Made by a program: the position numbers and the translations under genes
The notes under the pieces: model-generated
What the model was told of the DNA's origin: nothing
The model's input: the letters and a program-made list of their open reading frames with translations, nothing else
Databases searched by the model: none
NCBI GenBank assembly: GCA_046542305.1
Contig: JBKHBQ010000186.1
Location: 1-7,854, forward strand
DNA: 7,854 bases
Direction: 5' to 3'
Source: JBKHBQ01 sp046542305
Lineage (GTDB): Bacteria; Bacteroidota; Bacteroidia; Bacteroidales; 4484-276
Shown: positions 1 through 5,884 of the stretch, one piece after another
Position numbering within the stretch: the stretch's first letter is position 1
Layout: the number at the start of each line of letters is the position of its first letter

Positions 1-29
1 AGTTATTGGAGGAAGAGTTATTGGAGGAA
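1..29. repeat. Two tandem copies of a 15-base unit at the left edge
   Basis: The 14-base sequence AGTTATTGGAGGAA occurs at 1-14 and again at 16-29, a 15-base period with one variable base at position 15. The array is cut by the window edge, so the copy number is unknown. The unit is five codons long. On the plus strand one frame reads LLEEELLEE and stops at 30-32, and another reads SYWRKSYWRNR and stops at 34-36. Either could be the tail of a gene entering from the left and converging on the lyase gene, but too little is visible to call one. Positions 33-87 show no gene and no convincing terminator. Confidence 0.7.
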
Positions 30-87
30 TAGGTAACTGTTTGCCTGGTGGCCGGGGCAGCAGTGCAACGGAGCCGGATTGTCAGGA

Positions 88-975
88 CTATATTCCGGCC
101 GGATAGGTTTTCATTGCTGTAATGAAGGCCCTTTCGAATGCCTCTTTATTCAGGTGGTGAGGAATATTGTTGGTTTCGCAGTATTCGAGCAGGTGGCGGG
201 TGTTGAGATTGCCCACCAGTTCGTAACCGGCCATGGGGCAGCCGCCGATGCCGCTCATCACCCCGTCGAAACGGCGGCAACCGGCACGATAGGCGGCATC
301 TACCTTTTCGTGCCAGTTGTGCTCCTGTGTATGCAGGTGCAGCCCGATGTCGACGCAGGGCAGTTCGCTGTAAATACCTTTGAATACCTCACCGATCATT
401 TTGCCGCCGGCCGCTCCGATGATATCCGAAAGCGCAATGATCCCGATGCCCAGATCACACAGGTAACGTGCCCATTTCACGACCAGGTCCACACTCCACG
501 GATCGCCGTATGGATTTCCGAAAGCCATCGAAATGTACACCAGCAGATTTTTGTTTTTTTTTCTGCACAGTGTCTGAAGGTCCTCCACCGTCCGGCGTGC
601 CTTTTCCACATCCGCATTGATGTTCAGCTTCAGAAAGGTTTCCGAAAAGGAAAACGGATAACCAATGTAGGTCACCTCGTCGAAAGCAGCCGCCTCTTCG
701 GCGCCTTTTACATTGCCCACAATGGCCATCAGTTTCGACCGGGTACGATCCATGTCGAGCATGGGTATCACTTCGGCGGTATCGCGTAGCTGCGGGATGG
801 CTTTGGGCGATACAAAGCTGCCAAAATCCACAATATCGAAACCCACCTTCAGGATCGAATTGATCAGCGCCGCCTTCTTCCCGGCAGGGATATATGTTTT
901 GATGCCCTGCATGGCATCGCGCGGCGCTTCGGTGATTTTCATGCCGGCTGTTGCGTTTGCTTTCGAATCCGTCAT
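88..975 (-). CDS. HMG-CoA lyase-like protein (HMGL/DRE-TIM metallolyase family)
   Basis: The family cleaves 3-hydroxy-3-methylglutaryl-CoA to acetyl-CoA and acetoacetate, the last step of leucine breakdown, in the cytoplasm with a divalent metal. The 295-residue protein spans the usual single TIM-barrel domain. The N-terminal EAPRDAMQ (R19, D20, Q23) matches the EVGPRDGLQ strand of the human enzyme; SFVSPK is at 53-58. The metal histidines are H213 and H215 in HLH. The catalytic loop GIGGCP carries C246, followed by GNLNT with N256. D184 lies in the SDIIG segment equivalent to human GDTIG. From memory of the human sequence, E72 is replaced by D50 and the residue after the second histidine is T instead of D, so the substrate is less certain than the family. 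The start follows the SPFH stop by 44 bases with no promoter match between them, so co-transcription is likely. No other leucine-degradation gene is in view. The lyase-family call is firm; the HMG-CoA substrate is inferred. Confidence 0.85.
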   Translation of the reverse strand: MTDSKANATAGMKITEAPRDAMQGIKTYIPAGKKAALINSILKVGFDIVDFGSFVSPKAIPQLRDTAEVIPMLDMDRTRSKLMAIVGNVKGAEEAAAFDEVTYIGYPFSFSETFLKLNINADVEKARRTVEDLQTLCRKKNKNLLVYISMAFGNPYGDPWSVDLVVKWARYLCDLGIGIIALSDIIGAAGGKMIGEVFKGIYSELPCVDIGLHLHTQEHNWHEKVDAAYRAGCRRFDGVMSGIGGCPMAGYELVGNLNTRHLLEYCETNNIPHHLNKEAFERAFITAMKTYPAGI

Positions 976-1019
976 AAGCTGTTTTTTACCCCTAAAACAA
1001 CAACAGCAGGAAAAATGTT

Positions 1020-1853
1020 TTACTTGGAGTCACCCAGAATAAGCGGCAGGCCACCTTCTGTGTTGCCGATCACCACTACCTTGGAATTGGGCGATGTGGC
1101 CAGTTGTAAGGTGGCCTCAATGCCTTTTTCCTTCAGGATCTTATCGGTGAGGCTGGCGCTAAGAATCTTGTTGGCTGTAGCTTTTCCCTCGGCATCGATG
1201 CGCTGGCGTTCGGCTTCTTTTTCGGCTTTTTCCAATTTGAATTCGTATTCCAGCGATTCCTGTTCCTGCTTGAGTTTTGTTTCGATGGCCTGCTTGATGG
1301 TAGGCGGAAGTATGATCGACCGGATCAGGATTTTATTCACGTTCACATATTTCTTGTTGAGCAGCTTTTCGATTTCCTGGAAAATTTCATCCTGGATCAC
1401 ATCACGTTTGGTGGAGTAGATCTCTTCCGGGCTATACCGGCCAATAACGCTTCGCGTAGATGAGCGAAGGCTTGGAATGATTATCCGCCGCAGGTAATCG
1501 GTGCCGATGTTGGCGTGCAATTTTCCGATTTCCCGGTATTTGGGCTGATACCATGCCGAAACATCCACACTGATCTCCAGTCCGTTCGCCGAGAGGACAT
1601 TCATTTCCTCTGATGTTTCCTGCTGGCGTGTTTCATAAACGTACATTTTGTTCCAGGGAGCAAGCAGGTGAAAGCCCTCGCTGTAGGTTTTGGTGGTGTC
1701 GATGCCACCTACAAAAGTGCGGAACAGTACGCCGGCATGACCGGCTTCGATGGTGGTGGTCATTCGGCTGCCAAAAGCAATCAGTACGATTACGATGACC
1801 ACGATGACGGCGATAGGTACTACTTTCTTGAAATTAATTTCTTCTTGTGCCAT
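1020..1853 (-). CDS. Prohibitin-family SPFH-domain membrane protein
   Basis: This 277-residue protein has the prohibitin plan. A short cytoplasmic tail (1-10) is followed by one strongly hydrophobic membrane segment (about 11-28), an SPFH/Band 7 domain (about 33-200) and a charged helical coiled-coil region (about 190-245). The C-terminal segment carries ATSPNSKVVVIG and GLPLIL, typical of bacterial prohibitin homologues. EGFHLLAPWNK (59-69) and ILPPTIKQAIE (181-191) are family-type motifs. Such proteins form large rings in the inner membrane that scaffold proteases or organise membrane regions; that role is known for relatives and not shown here. It lacks the paired hflK/hflC arrangement and has no NfeD-type protease beside it. 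It lies 100 bases after the kinase gene and appears to have its own promoter; the lyase gene follows 44 bases downstream. The start is MAQEEINF, just before the membrane segment. The family is clear; the specific partner is unknown. Confidence 0.9.
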   Translation of the reverse strand: MAQEEINFKKVVPIAVIVVIVIVLIAFGSRMTTTIEAGHAGVLFRTFVGGIDTTKTYSEGFHLLAPWNKMYVYETRQQETSEEMNVLSANGLEISVDVSAWYQPKYREIGKLHANIGTDYLRRIIIPSLRSSTRSVIGRYSPEEIYSTKRDVIQDEIFQEIEKLLNKKYVNVNKILIRSIILPPTIKQAIETKLKQEQESLEYEFKLEKAEKEAERQRIDAEGKATANKILSASLTDKILKEKGIEATLQLATSPNSKVVVIGNTEGGLPLILGDSK

Positions 1854-1882
1854 AGTCTTTTCGATTTATTTAATGATTAGCT

Positions 1883-1914
1883 CACATTTATCAATAACAC
1901 TGAACCGGCCGAAA
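1883..1914 (-). promoter_or_regulatory. Possible promoter for the SPFH gene
   Basis: On the minus strand TTTC (1914-1911) is followed by 20 bases and then TAAATGTG (1890-1883), one base off the Bacteroidota -7 consensus TAnnTTTG. Transcription would begin near 1877, about 23 bases before the ATG at 1853. The -33 box is imperfect, so this is a moderate call. Confidence 0.4.
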
Positions 1915-1953
1915 TATTTGATTCAGTTTCCTGTTTTCCTGTTGATATTGCGG

Positions 1954-2856
1954 TTAAATATTCTGAGGTGAGGCGCTTAAATCTACTGGGCGATAGTCGA
2001 TGTAGATCTTTACGGTGGTTCCTTTGCCCAGCTCCGAATCCACTTTAATCTTTCCTTTCAGGAGCCTGACCAGCCGCTGAACAATGGCTAGGCCAAGGCC
2101 GCTTCCGCTGAATTGCCGGCTGTGCGATTCGTCTACCGTTCTGAAGGGTTCGAATATCAGCGTGATTTTGTCTTTGGGAATGCCGATCCCGGTATCCTTT
2201 ATATAAAATCCCAGTTTGCCTTCGGTGTGATCCGAAAAAATATAGCCAACCTCAATATGTCCTTCATTGGTGAATTTCAGTGCATTGTCGATGATTTTTT
2301 TCAGGATCTGCAGCATTTTCGAGAAATCGCTGCGGAAGTACACATCATCTGTTGAAGGAGGATAAAATTTTAGTTCGGCATCTGTGTCTGCGGTATTCGA
2401 ATTAAAAAAGGTGTAGTATTCTTCCAGATCCTGGAATAAACCCTTTAGTGAAATGTTGTCGGTTTCAAGATCAATTTCACCTGCATCGATGCTCGCGATA
2501 TAGATCACATCCTTAATGGTGTCGAGCAGTTGTTCGCTGCTTTTTTTGATGATCTTCATGTACTCGCGCATTTCTTCCAGGGTAACATCGTGCAATTGCG
2601 AAAGCTCCGAAAATCCAAGGATGGCATTCAGCGGTGTACGCATTTCATGCGAAATGTTGGAAATGAAGGTCGTTTTTAGCTGCTGGTATTCCCTGGCAGT
2701 CAGGCTGAGCTTTTGGATCATCTGATTCAGCTCGGCCGATTCTTCCTGCCGGCTTTTCTGTAGTTCTTCAAGCTCCTGCTTCAGCTTTTCCGACTCTGCT
2801 TTTGCCCTTTTCTTTCTTTTGTATCTACTAAAAGTCATGCGTCGCATCCCCTGCAT
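1954..2856 (-). CDS. Soluble sensor-less histidine kinase (HisKA + HATPase_c)
   Basis: This is a 300-residue two-component kinase transmitter module. A very basic N-terminus (RYKRKKRAK, 11-19) leads into a short coiled coil (about 20-60). The dimerisation/phosphoacceptor domain has an H-box ISNISHEMRTPLN with H70. The ATP-binding domain shows the N-box IIDNALKF (N191), G1 box DTGIGIP (221-227), F-box FEPFR (235-239) and G2 box GSGLGLA (251-257). All catalytic boxes are intact, so autophosphorylation should be possible. No membrane segment, PAS, GAF, HAMP or receiver domain is present, and no response regulator is adjacent, so its input and partner are unknown. Kinases of this build often sit at the C-terminus of larger sensors; the upstream minus strand is AT-rich and non-coding, so I see no detached sensor half. 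Starts at 2856, 2847 or 2838 are all possible; an AGGGG lies nine bases before the last of these. The kinase identity is firm. Confidence 0.9.
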   Translation of the reverse strand: MQGMRRMTFSRYKRKKRAKAESEKLKQELEELQKSRQEESAELNQMIQKLSLTAREYQQLKTTFISNISHEMRTPLNAILGFSELSQLHDVTLEEMREYMKIIKKSSEQLLDTIKDVIYIASIDAGEIDLETDNISLKGLFQDLEEYYTFFNSNTADTDAELKFYPPSTDDVYFRSDFSKMLQILKKIIDNALKFTNEGHIEVGYIFSDHTEGKLGFYIKDTGIGIPKDKITLIFEPFRTVDESHSRQFSGSGLGLAIVQRLVRLLKGKIKVDSELGKGTTVKIYIDYRPVDLSASPQNI

Positions 2857-2872
2857 ATATCAAAATGCATTG

Positions 2873-2903
2873 CAAATAAATCGATTTTCCTTTAATCATC
2901 CAA
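2873..2903 (-). promoter_or_regulatory. Weak candidate promoter for the histidine kinase
   Basis: On the minus strand TTG (2903-2901), 20 bases, then TTTATTTG (2880-2873) resembles the TTTG / TAnnTTTG pair, with one mismatch at the second position of the -7 box. Transcription would begin near 2866, only about ten bases before the farthest ATG, which would favour one of the two inner starts at 2847 or 2838. Confidence 0.3.
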
Positions 2904-2972
2904 CTTTAATTTATTGATTGTTGTACATTTTCAATAAAATAAACACGTAAGCAGGATTTTTTCACGGGTGAT

Positions 2973-2989
2973 TTTCAGGCGTACTGAAA
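2973..2989. repeat. Inverted repeat TTTCAG-N5-CTGAAA in the divergent region
   Basis: Two perfect six-base arms (2973-2978 and 2984-2989) surround the five bases GCGTA. The site sits in the middle of the 212-base AT-rich gap between the divergent kinase and small-membrane-protein genes, 45 bases upstream of the -7 box at 3035. The size and symmetry suit a dimeric regulator's operator, but there is a single copy and chance is not excluded. The rest of 2857-3068 shows only the promoter candidates listed. Confidence 0.35.
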
Positions 2990-3034
2990 TTGTTATTTTA
3001 TCTAAAAATAGTTATTATCAGTAAGTTAATATGC

Positions 3035-3042
3035 TAAATTTG
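3035..3042 (+). promoter_or_regulatory. Probable -7 promoter box for the 79-residue protein gene
   Basis: TAAATTTG matches the Bacteroidota -7 consensus TAnnTTTG exactly. No TTTG stands at the expected distance upstream; only GTTATT (3011-3016) is near, so the -33 box is weak. The expected start near 3048 leaves a leader of about 20 bases before the ATG at 3069. Confidence 0.5.
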
Positions 3043-3068
3043 TGTTTTAATATTCATCCGGCATTAAT

Positions 3069-3308
3069 ATGAATTTATTTAACCTGTTCAGGACTAAACC
3101 GCGAAACAAAATTCTGGAGGAGCCCCGAAAGCTTTTTCTGAAAAATTTTATTCAGCAGCTTCTGGTGGGTTTGATTACCGCAGGTTTCGGATTTGTAAGC
3201 TTTTATGCTGCGATGAATTTTTTTGAAATCGTTACGGCCATTTCCACTTTGATCGAATCCATGGCTTATGGTCTGGGTATTCAGATGATCCTTCCTTTCC
3301 TTTACTGA
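3069..3308 (+). CDS. Small hydrophobic membrane protein, unknown function
   Basis: I do not recognise this 79-residue protein. Residues 1-26 are basic and polar (RTKPRNK, EEPRK), then hydrophobic residues run almost to the end. A first membrane helix is likely at about 28-50 (rich in L, G, F and A). A second is possible at about 53-78, though it carries E53 and E63. The positive-inside rule places the N-terminus in the cytoplasm. There is no signal peptidase site or lipobox. Support for a real gene is the exact -7 box 27 bases upstream, a protein-like composition, and its fit between the divergent promoter region and fbp. It ends 98 bases before the preferred fbp start, but fbp has its own promoter, so a functional link is not implied. 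An over-called frame in AT-rich DNA is the alternative. Confidence 0.65.
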   Translation: MNLFNLFRTKPRNKILEEPRKLFLKNFIQQLLVGLITAGFGFVSFYAAMNFFEIVTAISTLIESMAYGLGIQMILPFLY

Positions 3309-3355
3309 TGGCTCATCCGGTTGATTTTCAGGTTAACATTTCTTAAGACATGAAT

Positions 3356-3388
3356 TTTGCTGCGCCTCGGGCCGAAGTTCTACTTTTG
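3356..3388 (+). promoter_or_regulatory. Promoter of fbp (TTTG-N21-TACTTTTG)
   Basis: TTTG (3356-3359), 21 bases, then TACTTTTG (3381-3388) matches both boxes of the Bacteroidota housekeeping promoter. Transcription is expected to begin around 3393-3396, giving a leader of roughly 11-14 bases before the ATG at 3407. The site lies downstream of the ATG at 3350, so a transcript from it cannot encode the longer N-terminus. Confidence 0.75.
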
Positions 3389-3406
3389 CGCCAAAATACC
3401 ATACGG

Positions 3407-5413
3407 ATGAGCAATAACCTGATTCCAATCGATAAAAAATTCCACAACAGCGAAATCAGCCGGGAGTTGAAATATCTGAACCTGCTGGCTGAACGCTTCC
3501 CCACCGTGCAGTCGGCATGCACCGAAATCATTAACCTTGAAGCAATCCTGAAACTGCCAAAAGGCACCGAACATTTCCTCTCAGACATCCACGGCGAGTA
3601 TGAAATCTTCAGCCATGTGCTGCGAAACGGTTCGGGGGTAGTGCGTCAAAAGATCGAAGATGTGTTTCAAACTACCATCCGTAAATTTGTGAAGGACGAA
3701 CTGGCTACCCTGATTTACTATCCCGAAGAAAAGCTGGCTTTGATAGAAAACCGGGAGGACAACGTAGAAGAGTGGTACGCCGTTACACTGGAGCGGTTGA
3801 TAAAAGTTACGCGCGCCACGGCATCAAAATATACGCGTTCTAAAGTACGTAAGGCGCTGCCGGCAGATTTTGCCTATATTATTGAAGAATTGCTGCACGA
3901 GAGCCCCACTGCCCAAAACAAGGCAAGGTATTTCCAGGGAATTATTCAAACCATCATTCGTATCGATCGCGCTAAGGAATTCATCGTTGCCATTTGCAAG
4001 CTCATCCAGCGGCTGGCCATTGACCGGCTGCATGTAGTGGGCGATATTTATGACCGGGGGCCCGCGCCCGAAAAGGTGATGGACAAGCTGGTGGATTACC
4101 ATTCGGTGGATGTACAATGGGGAAACCACGACATCATCTGGATGGGCAGTGCTGCCGGTATTCGTGCGATGATTGCCAACCTGGTCCGTATTTCGGCTCG
4201 TTACATGAACCTCGATACCATCGAAGACGGCTATGGGATTAGCCTGATGCCGCTGGCTACCTTTGCACTCGAAATTTATAAGGATGATCCCTGCAAACAA
4301 TTTATGCCCAAGACTCCTGCCGGAATGGATCCTGCCGGAAAGCAGGTGCAGATGATCAGCAAAATGCAGAAAGCCATCTCCATTATTCAATTCAAGCTTG
4401 AGGCTGAGATCATCAACCGTAATCCGCAATTTAACATGGAGGATCGCAACCTGCTTCACCTGATCGATTTCGACAAGGGCACGATCAATCCCGATGGCAA
4501 CACATACCACTTGCTGGATAAGAATTTTCCGACCATAGATCCGAAAGATCCCTACCGCCTGACCGCGGAGGAGGCGGAAGTGATGGACAAGCTCCGCATT
4601 TCGTTTATGCACAGCGAAAGGCTGAAAAAGCATGTTAAATTCCTGTATGCCAAAGGAAGCATGTATCTTAAATACAACGGCAATCTTTTGCTGCACGGCT
4701 GCGTGCCCATGCACGCAGATGGCAGTTTTTCCACCATGGAGTGCGACGGAGTTAAATTGAGCGGCAAATCGTTGCTTGATAAATTCGACTTGTACGCACG
4801 AAAAGCTTATTTCACCCGCAACGACAAGAAACAGGATACACTGGCACGCGATCACCTGTGGTACCTTTGGTGTGGTTTTCAGTCGCCGCTGTTCGGAAAA
4901 ACCAAAATGGCCACATTCGAGCGCTATTTTCTGGCTGAAAAGGAAACACATAAGGAAGAAAAGAATGCCTATTTTAAATTGAACGACAAGGAAGAAACCC
5001 TGATAAATATCCTTGAAGAATTCGGGCTCGATCCTTCAACAGCGCATCTGATCAACGGTCATGTGCCGGTAAAGGTAAAAAAAGGCGAAAGCCCCATTAA
5101 AGCCAACGGTAAGTTGCTGGTGATCGACGGAGGTATGTCGAAGGCCTATCAGAAGGAAACCGGGATTTCGGGCTATACACTGATCTACAATTCCTACGGC
5201 CTGATCCTGGTGGCCCACGAAACCTTCGAATCGGCCAGCAAGGCTATTCACGACGAAAGCGACATCCTCTCGAACATCACCTATCTTGAGCCGAATCCAA
5301 AGCGTAAAACCGTGGGCGACACAGATAACGGGAAAAAATTGCGCCAGCAGATCCAGGACCTGGAAATGTTGTTGGCAGCATATCGCAAAGGACTCGTGAA
5401 AGAAAAAAGATAA
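3407..5413 (+). CDS. fbp: Fructose-1,6-bisphosphatase, class III
   Basis: This cytoplasmic enzyme removes the 1-phosphate of fructose 1,6-bisphosphate to give fructose 6-phosphate, the committed step of gluconeogenesis. The sequence follows the Bacillus subtilis class III enzyme along its whole length, and 668 residues is close to that protein's roughly 670. The metallophosphatase motifs are present: SDIHGEYE (D60, H62), GDIYDRG (212-218), GNHD (239-242), LLHGC (H430) and NGHVPVK (H552), which together build a two-metal site. Other conserved blocks are LPKGTEHF, LRNGSG, YTRSK.RKALPA, TTFERYF-like ATFERYF, and KANGK followed by VIDGG. An in-frame ATG at 3350 would add 19 residues, but a strong promoter lies between the two ATGs and the extra residues have no counterpart that I recall in the family, so 3407 is chosen. 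It follows the small membrane protein gene and is followed by rpsO, which has a separate promoter. No terminator is evident after it. Confidence 0.95.
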   Translation: MSNNLIPIDKKFHNSEISRELKYLNLLAERFPTVQSACTEIINLEAILKLPKGTEHFLSDIHGEYEIFSHVLRNGSGVVRQKIEDVFQTTIRKFVKDELATLIYYPEEKLALIENREDNVEEWYAVTLERLIKVTRATASKYTRSKVRKALPADFAYIIEELLHESPTAQNKARYFQGIIQTIIRIDRAKEFIVAICKLIQRLAIDRLHVVGDIYDRGPAPEKVMDKLVDYHSVDVQWGNHDIIWMGSAAGIRAMIANLVRISARYMNLDTIEDGYGISLMPLATFALEIYKDDPCKQFMPKTPAGMDPAGKQVQMISKMQKAISIIQFKLEAEIINRNPQFNMEDRNLLHLIDFDKGTINPDGNTYHLLDKNFPTIDPKDPYRLTAEEAEVMDKLRISFMHSERLKKHVKFLYAKGSMYLKYNGNLLLHGCVPMHADGSFSTMECDGVKLSGKSLLDKFDLYARKAYFTRNDKKQDTLARDHLWYLWCGFQSPLFGKTKMATFERYFLAEKETHKEEKNAYFKLNDKEETLINILEEFGLDPSTAHLINGHVPVKVKKGESPIKANGKLLVIDGGMSKAYQKETGISGYTLIYNSYGLILVAHETFESASKAIHDESDILSNITYLEPNPKRKTVGDTDNGKKLRQQIQDLEMLLAAYRKGLVKEKR

Positions 5414-5448
5414 TTTTGTAAAAAATTGATCTTTAGATTGAAAAATAT

Positions 5449-5479
5449 TTTGCCAAATTAAAATATTACAGTAATTTTG
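5449..5479 (+). promoter_or_regulatory. Promoter of rpsO (TTTG-N19-TAATTTTG)
   Basis: TTTG (5449-5452), 19 bases, then TAATTTTG (5472-5479) is a full match to the Bacteroidota promoter consensus with ideal spacing. Transcription should begin near 5485, leaving a leader of about 30 bases that is A-rich and has no Shine-Dalgarno sequence, as is usual for this phylum. It probably also supplies most pnp transcription by read-through. Confidence 0.8.
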
Positions 5480-5515
5480 CACCCCATTTGAAGAAAGTAT
5501 AAAATTTGAAATAGC

Positions 5516-5785
5516 ATGTACTTAACATCAGAAAAAAAGAAGGAAATCTTTACGAAACACGGAAAATCCGAGTTCGATACCGGCTCGTCGGAAGGTCAGG
5601 TTGCACTGTTCACCTACAGAATTCAACACCTCACGGGCCATTTGAAAAGCAACAAAAATGACTTGTTCACCAGGCGCGCACTTGTTAATCTGGTAGGAAA
5701 AAGAAGGAGAATCCTGGATTATCTGAAGAAAGTAGATATTGAAAGATACAGAGCTATTATTAAAGAGCTTGGAATCAGGAAATAA
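5516..5785 (+). CDS. rpsO: 30S ribosomal protein S15
   Basis: S15 is a primary binding protein of the 16S rRNA central domain and contributes to a bridge between the ribosomal subunits. The 89-residue length is the bacterial standard. The signature block DTGSSEGQVALFTYRI (21-36) is followed by the rRNA-contacting helix with HLTGHLK, then RRALVNLVGKRRRILDYLKK, and the usual C-terminal helix. The protein is strongly basic and complete. It starts at MYLTSEKKK about 30 bases after a predicted transcription start and has its own strong promoter, separate from fbp. The rpsO-pnp order is conserved across many bacteria. In Escherichia coli S15 represses its own translation through a leader structure; the leader here is too short for me to claim the same. 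Confidence 0.98.
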   Translation: MYLTSEKKKEIFTKHGKSEFDTGSSEGQVALFTYRIQHLTGHLKSNKNDLFTRRALVNLVGKRRRILDYLKKVDIERYRAIIKELGIRK

Positions 5786-5809
5786 TATCGTTTGTTAGTT
5801 TAACAACAG

Positions 5810-5840
5810 AAAAAGGCAATTGAACCAAATTGCCTTTTTT
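5810..5840 (+). terminator. Intrinsic terminator hairpin between rpsO and pnp
   Basis: AAAAAGGCAATT (5810-5821) pairs over all 12 bases with AATTGCCTTTTT (5828-5839) around a six-base loop, and the T-run continues to 5840. It begins 24 bases after the rpsO stop. The left arm starts with A residues, so the hairpin could also act on the other strand. No clear promoter lies between it and the pnp start at 5885, so it is probably a leaky terminator or a processing site, comparable in position to the terminator between rpsO and pnp in Escherichia coli. Confidence 0.85.
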
Positions 5841-5884
5841 CGTATTCATTGTAGTTAGTTGAAAGAAAGAAGAAAGTAAGAAAA

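Noticed and set aside
73..99. GCCGGA / TCCGGC inverted repeat spanning the lyase stop codon as a possible terminator
   Set aside because: The stem is only six bases with a 15-base loop, and no T-run follows on the minus strand.
79..789. A 236-codon plus-strand open frame opposite the lyase gene
   Set aside because: It overlaps the lyase gene, which has clear catalytic motifs, and its translation is rich in H, F and V without domain features, as expected for an antisense shadow.
1911..1963. AT-rich AAATATT words between the kinase and SPFH genes as a possible terminator
   Set aside because: The arms are about 40 bases apart, consist only of A and T, and no T-run follows them.
3824..4951. A 375-codon minus-strand open frame antisense to fbp
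   Set aside because: It lies wholly within fbp, whose family match and catalytic motifs are certain. The antisense translation shows no recognisable motif and is explained by fbp codon bias.
5411..5418. A TAATTTTG box overlapping the fbp stop codon, resembling a -7 promoter element
   Set aside because: No TTTG lies 19-21 bases upstream, and the better promoter at 5449-5479 explains rpsO expression.
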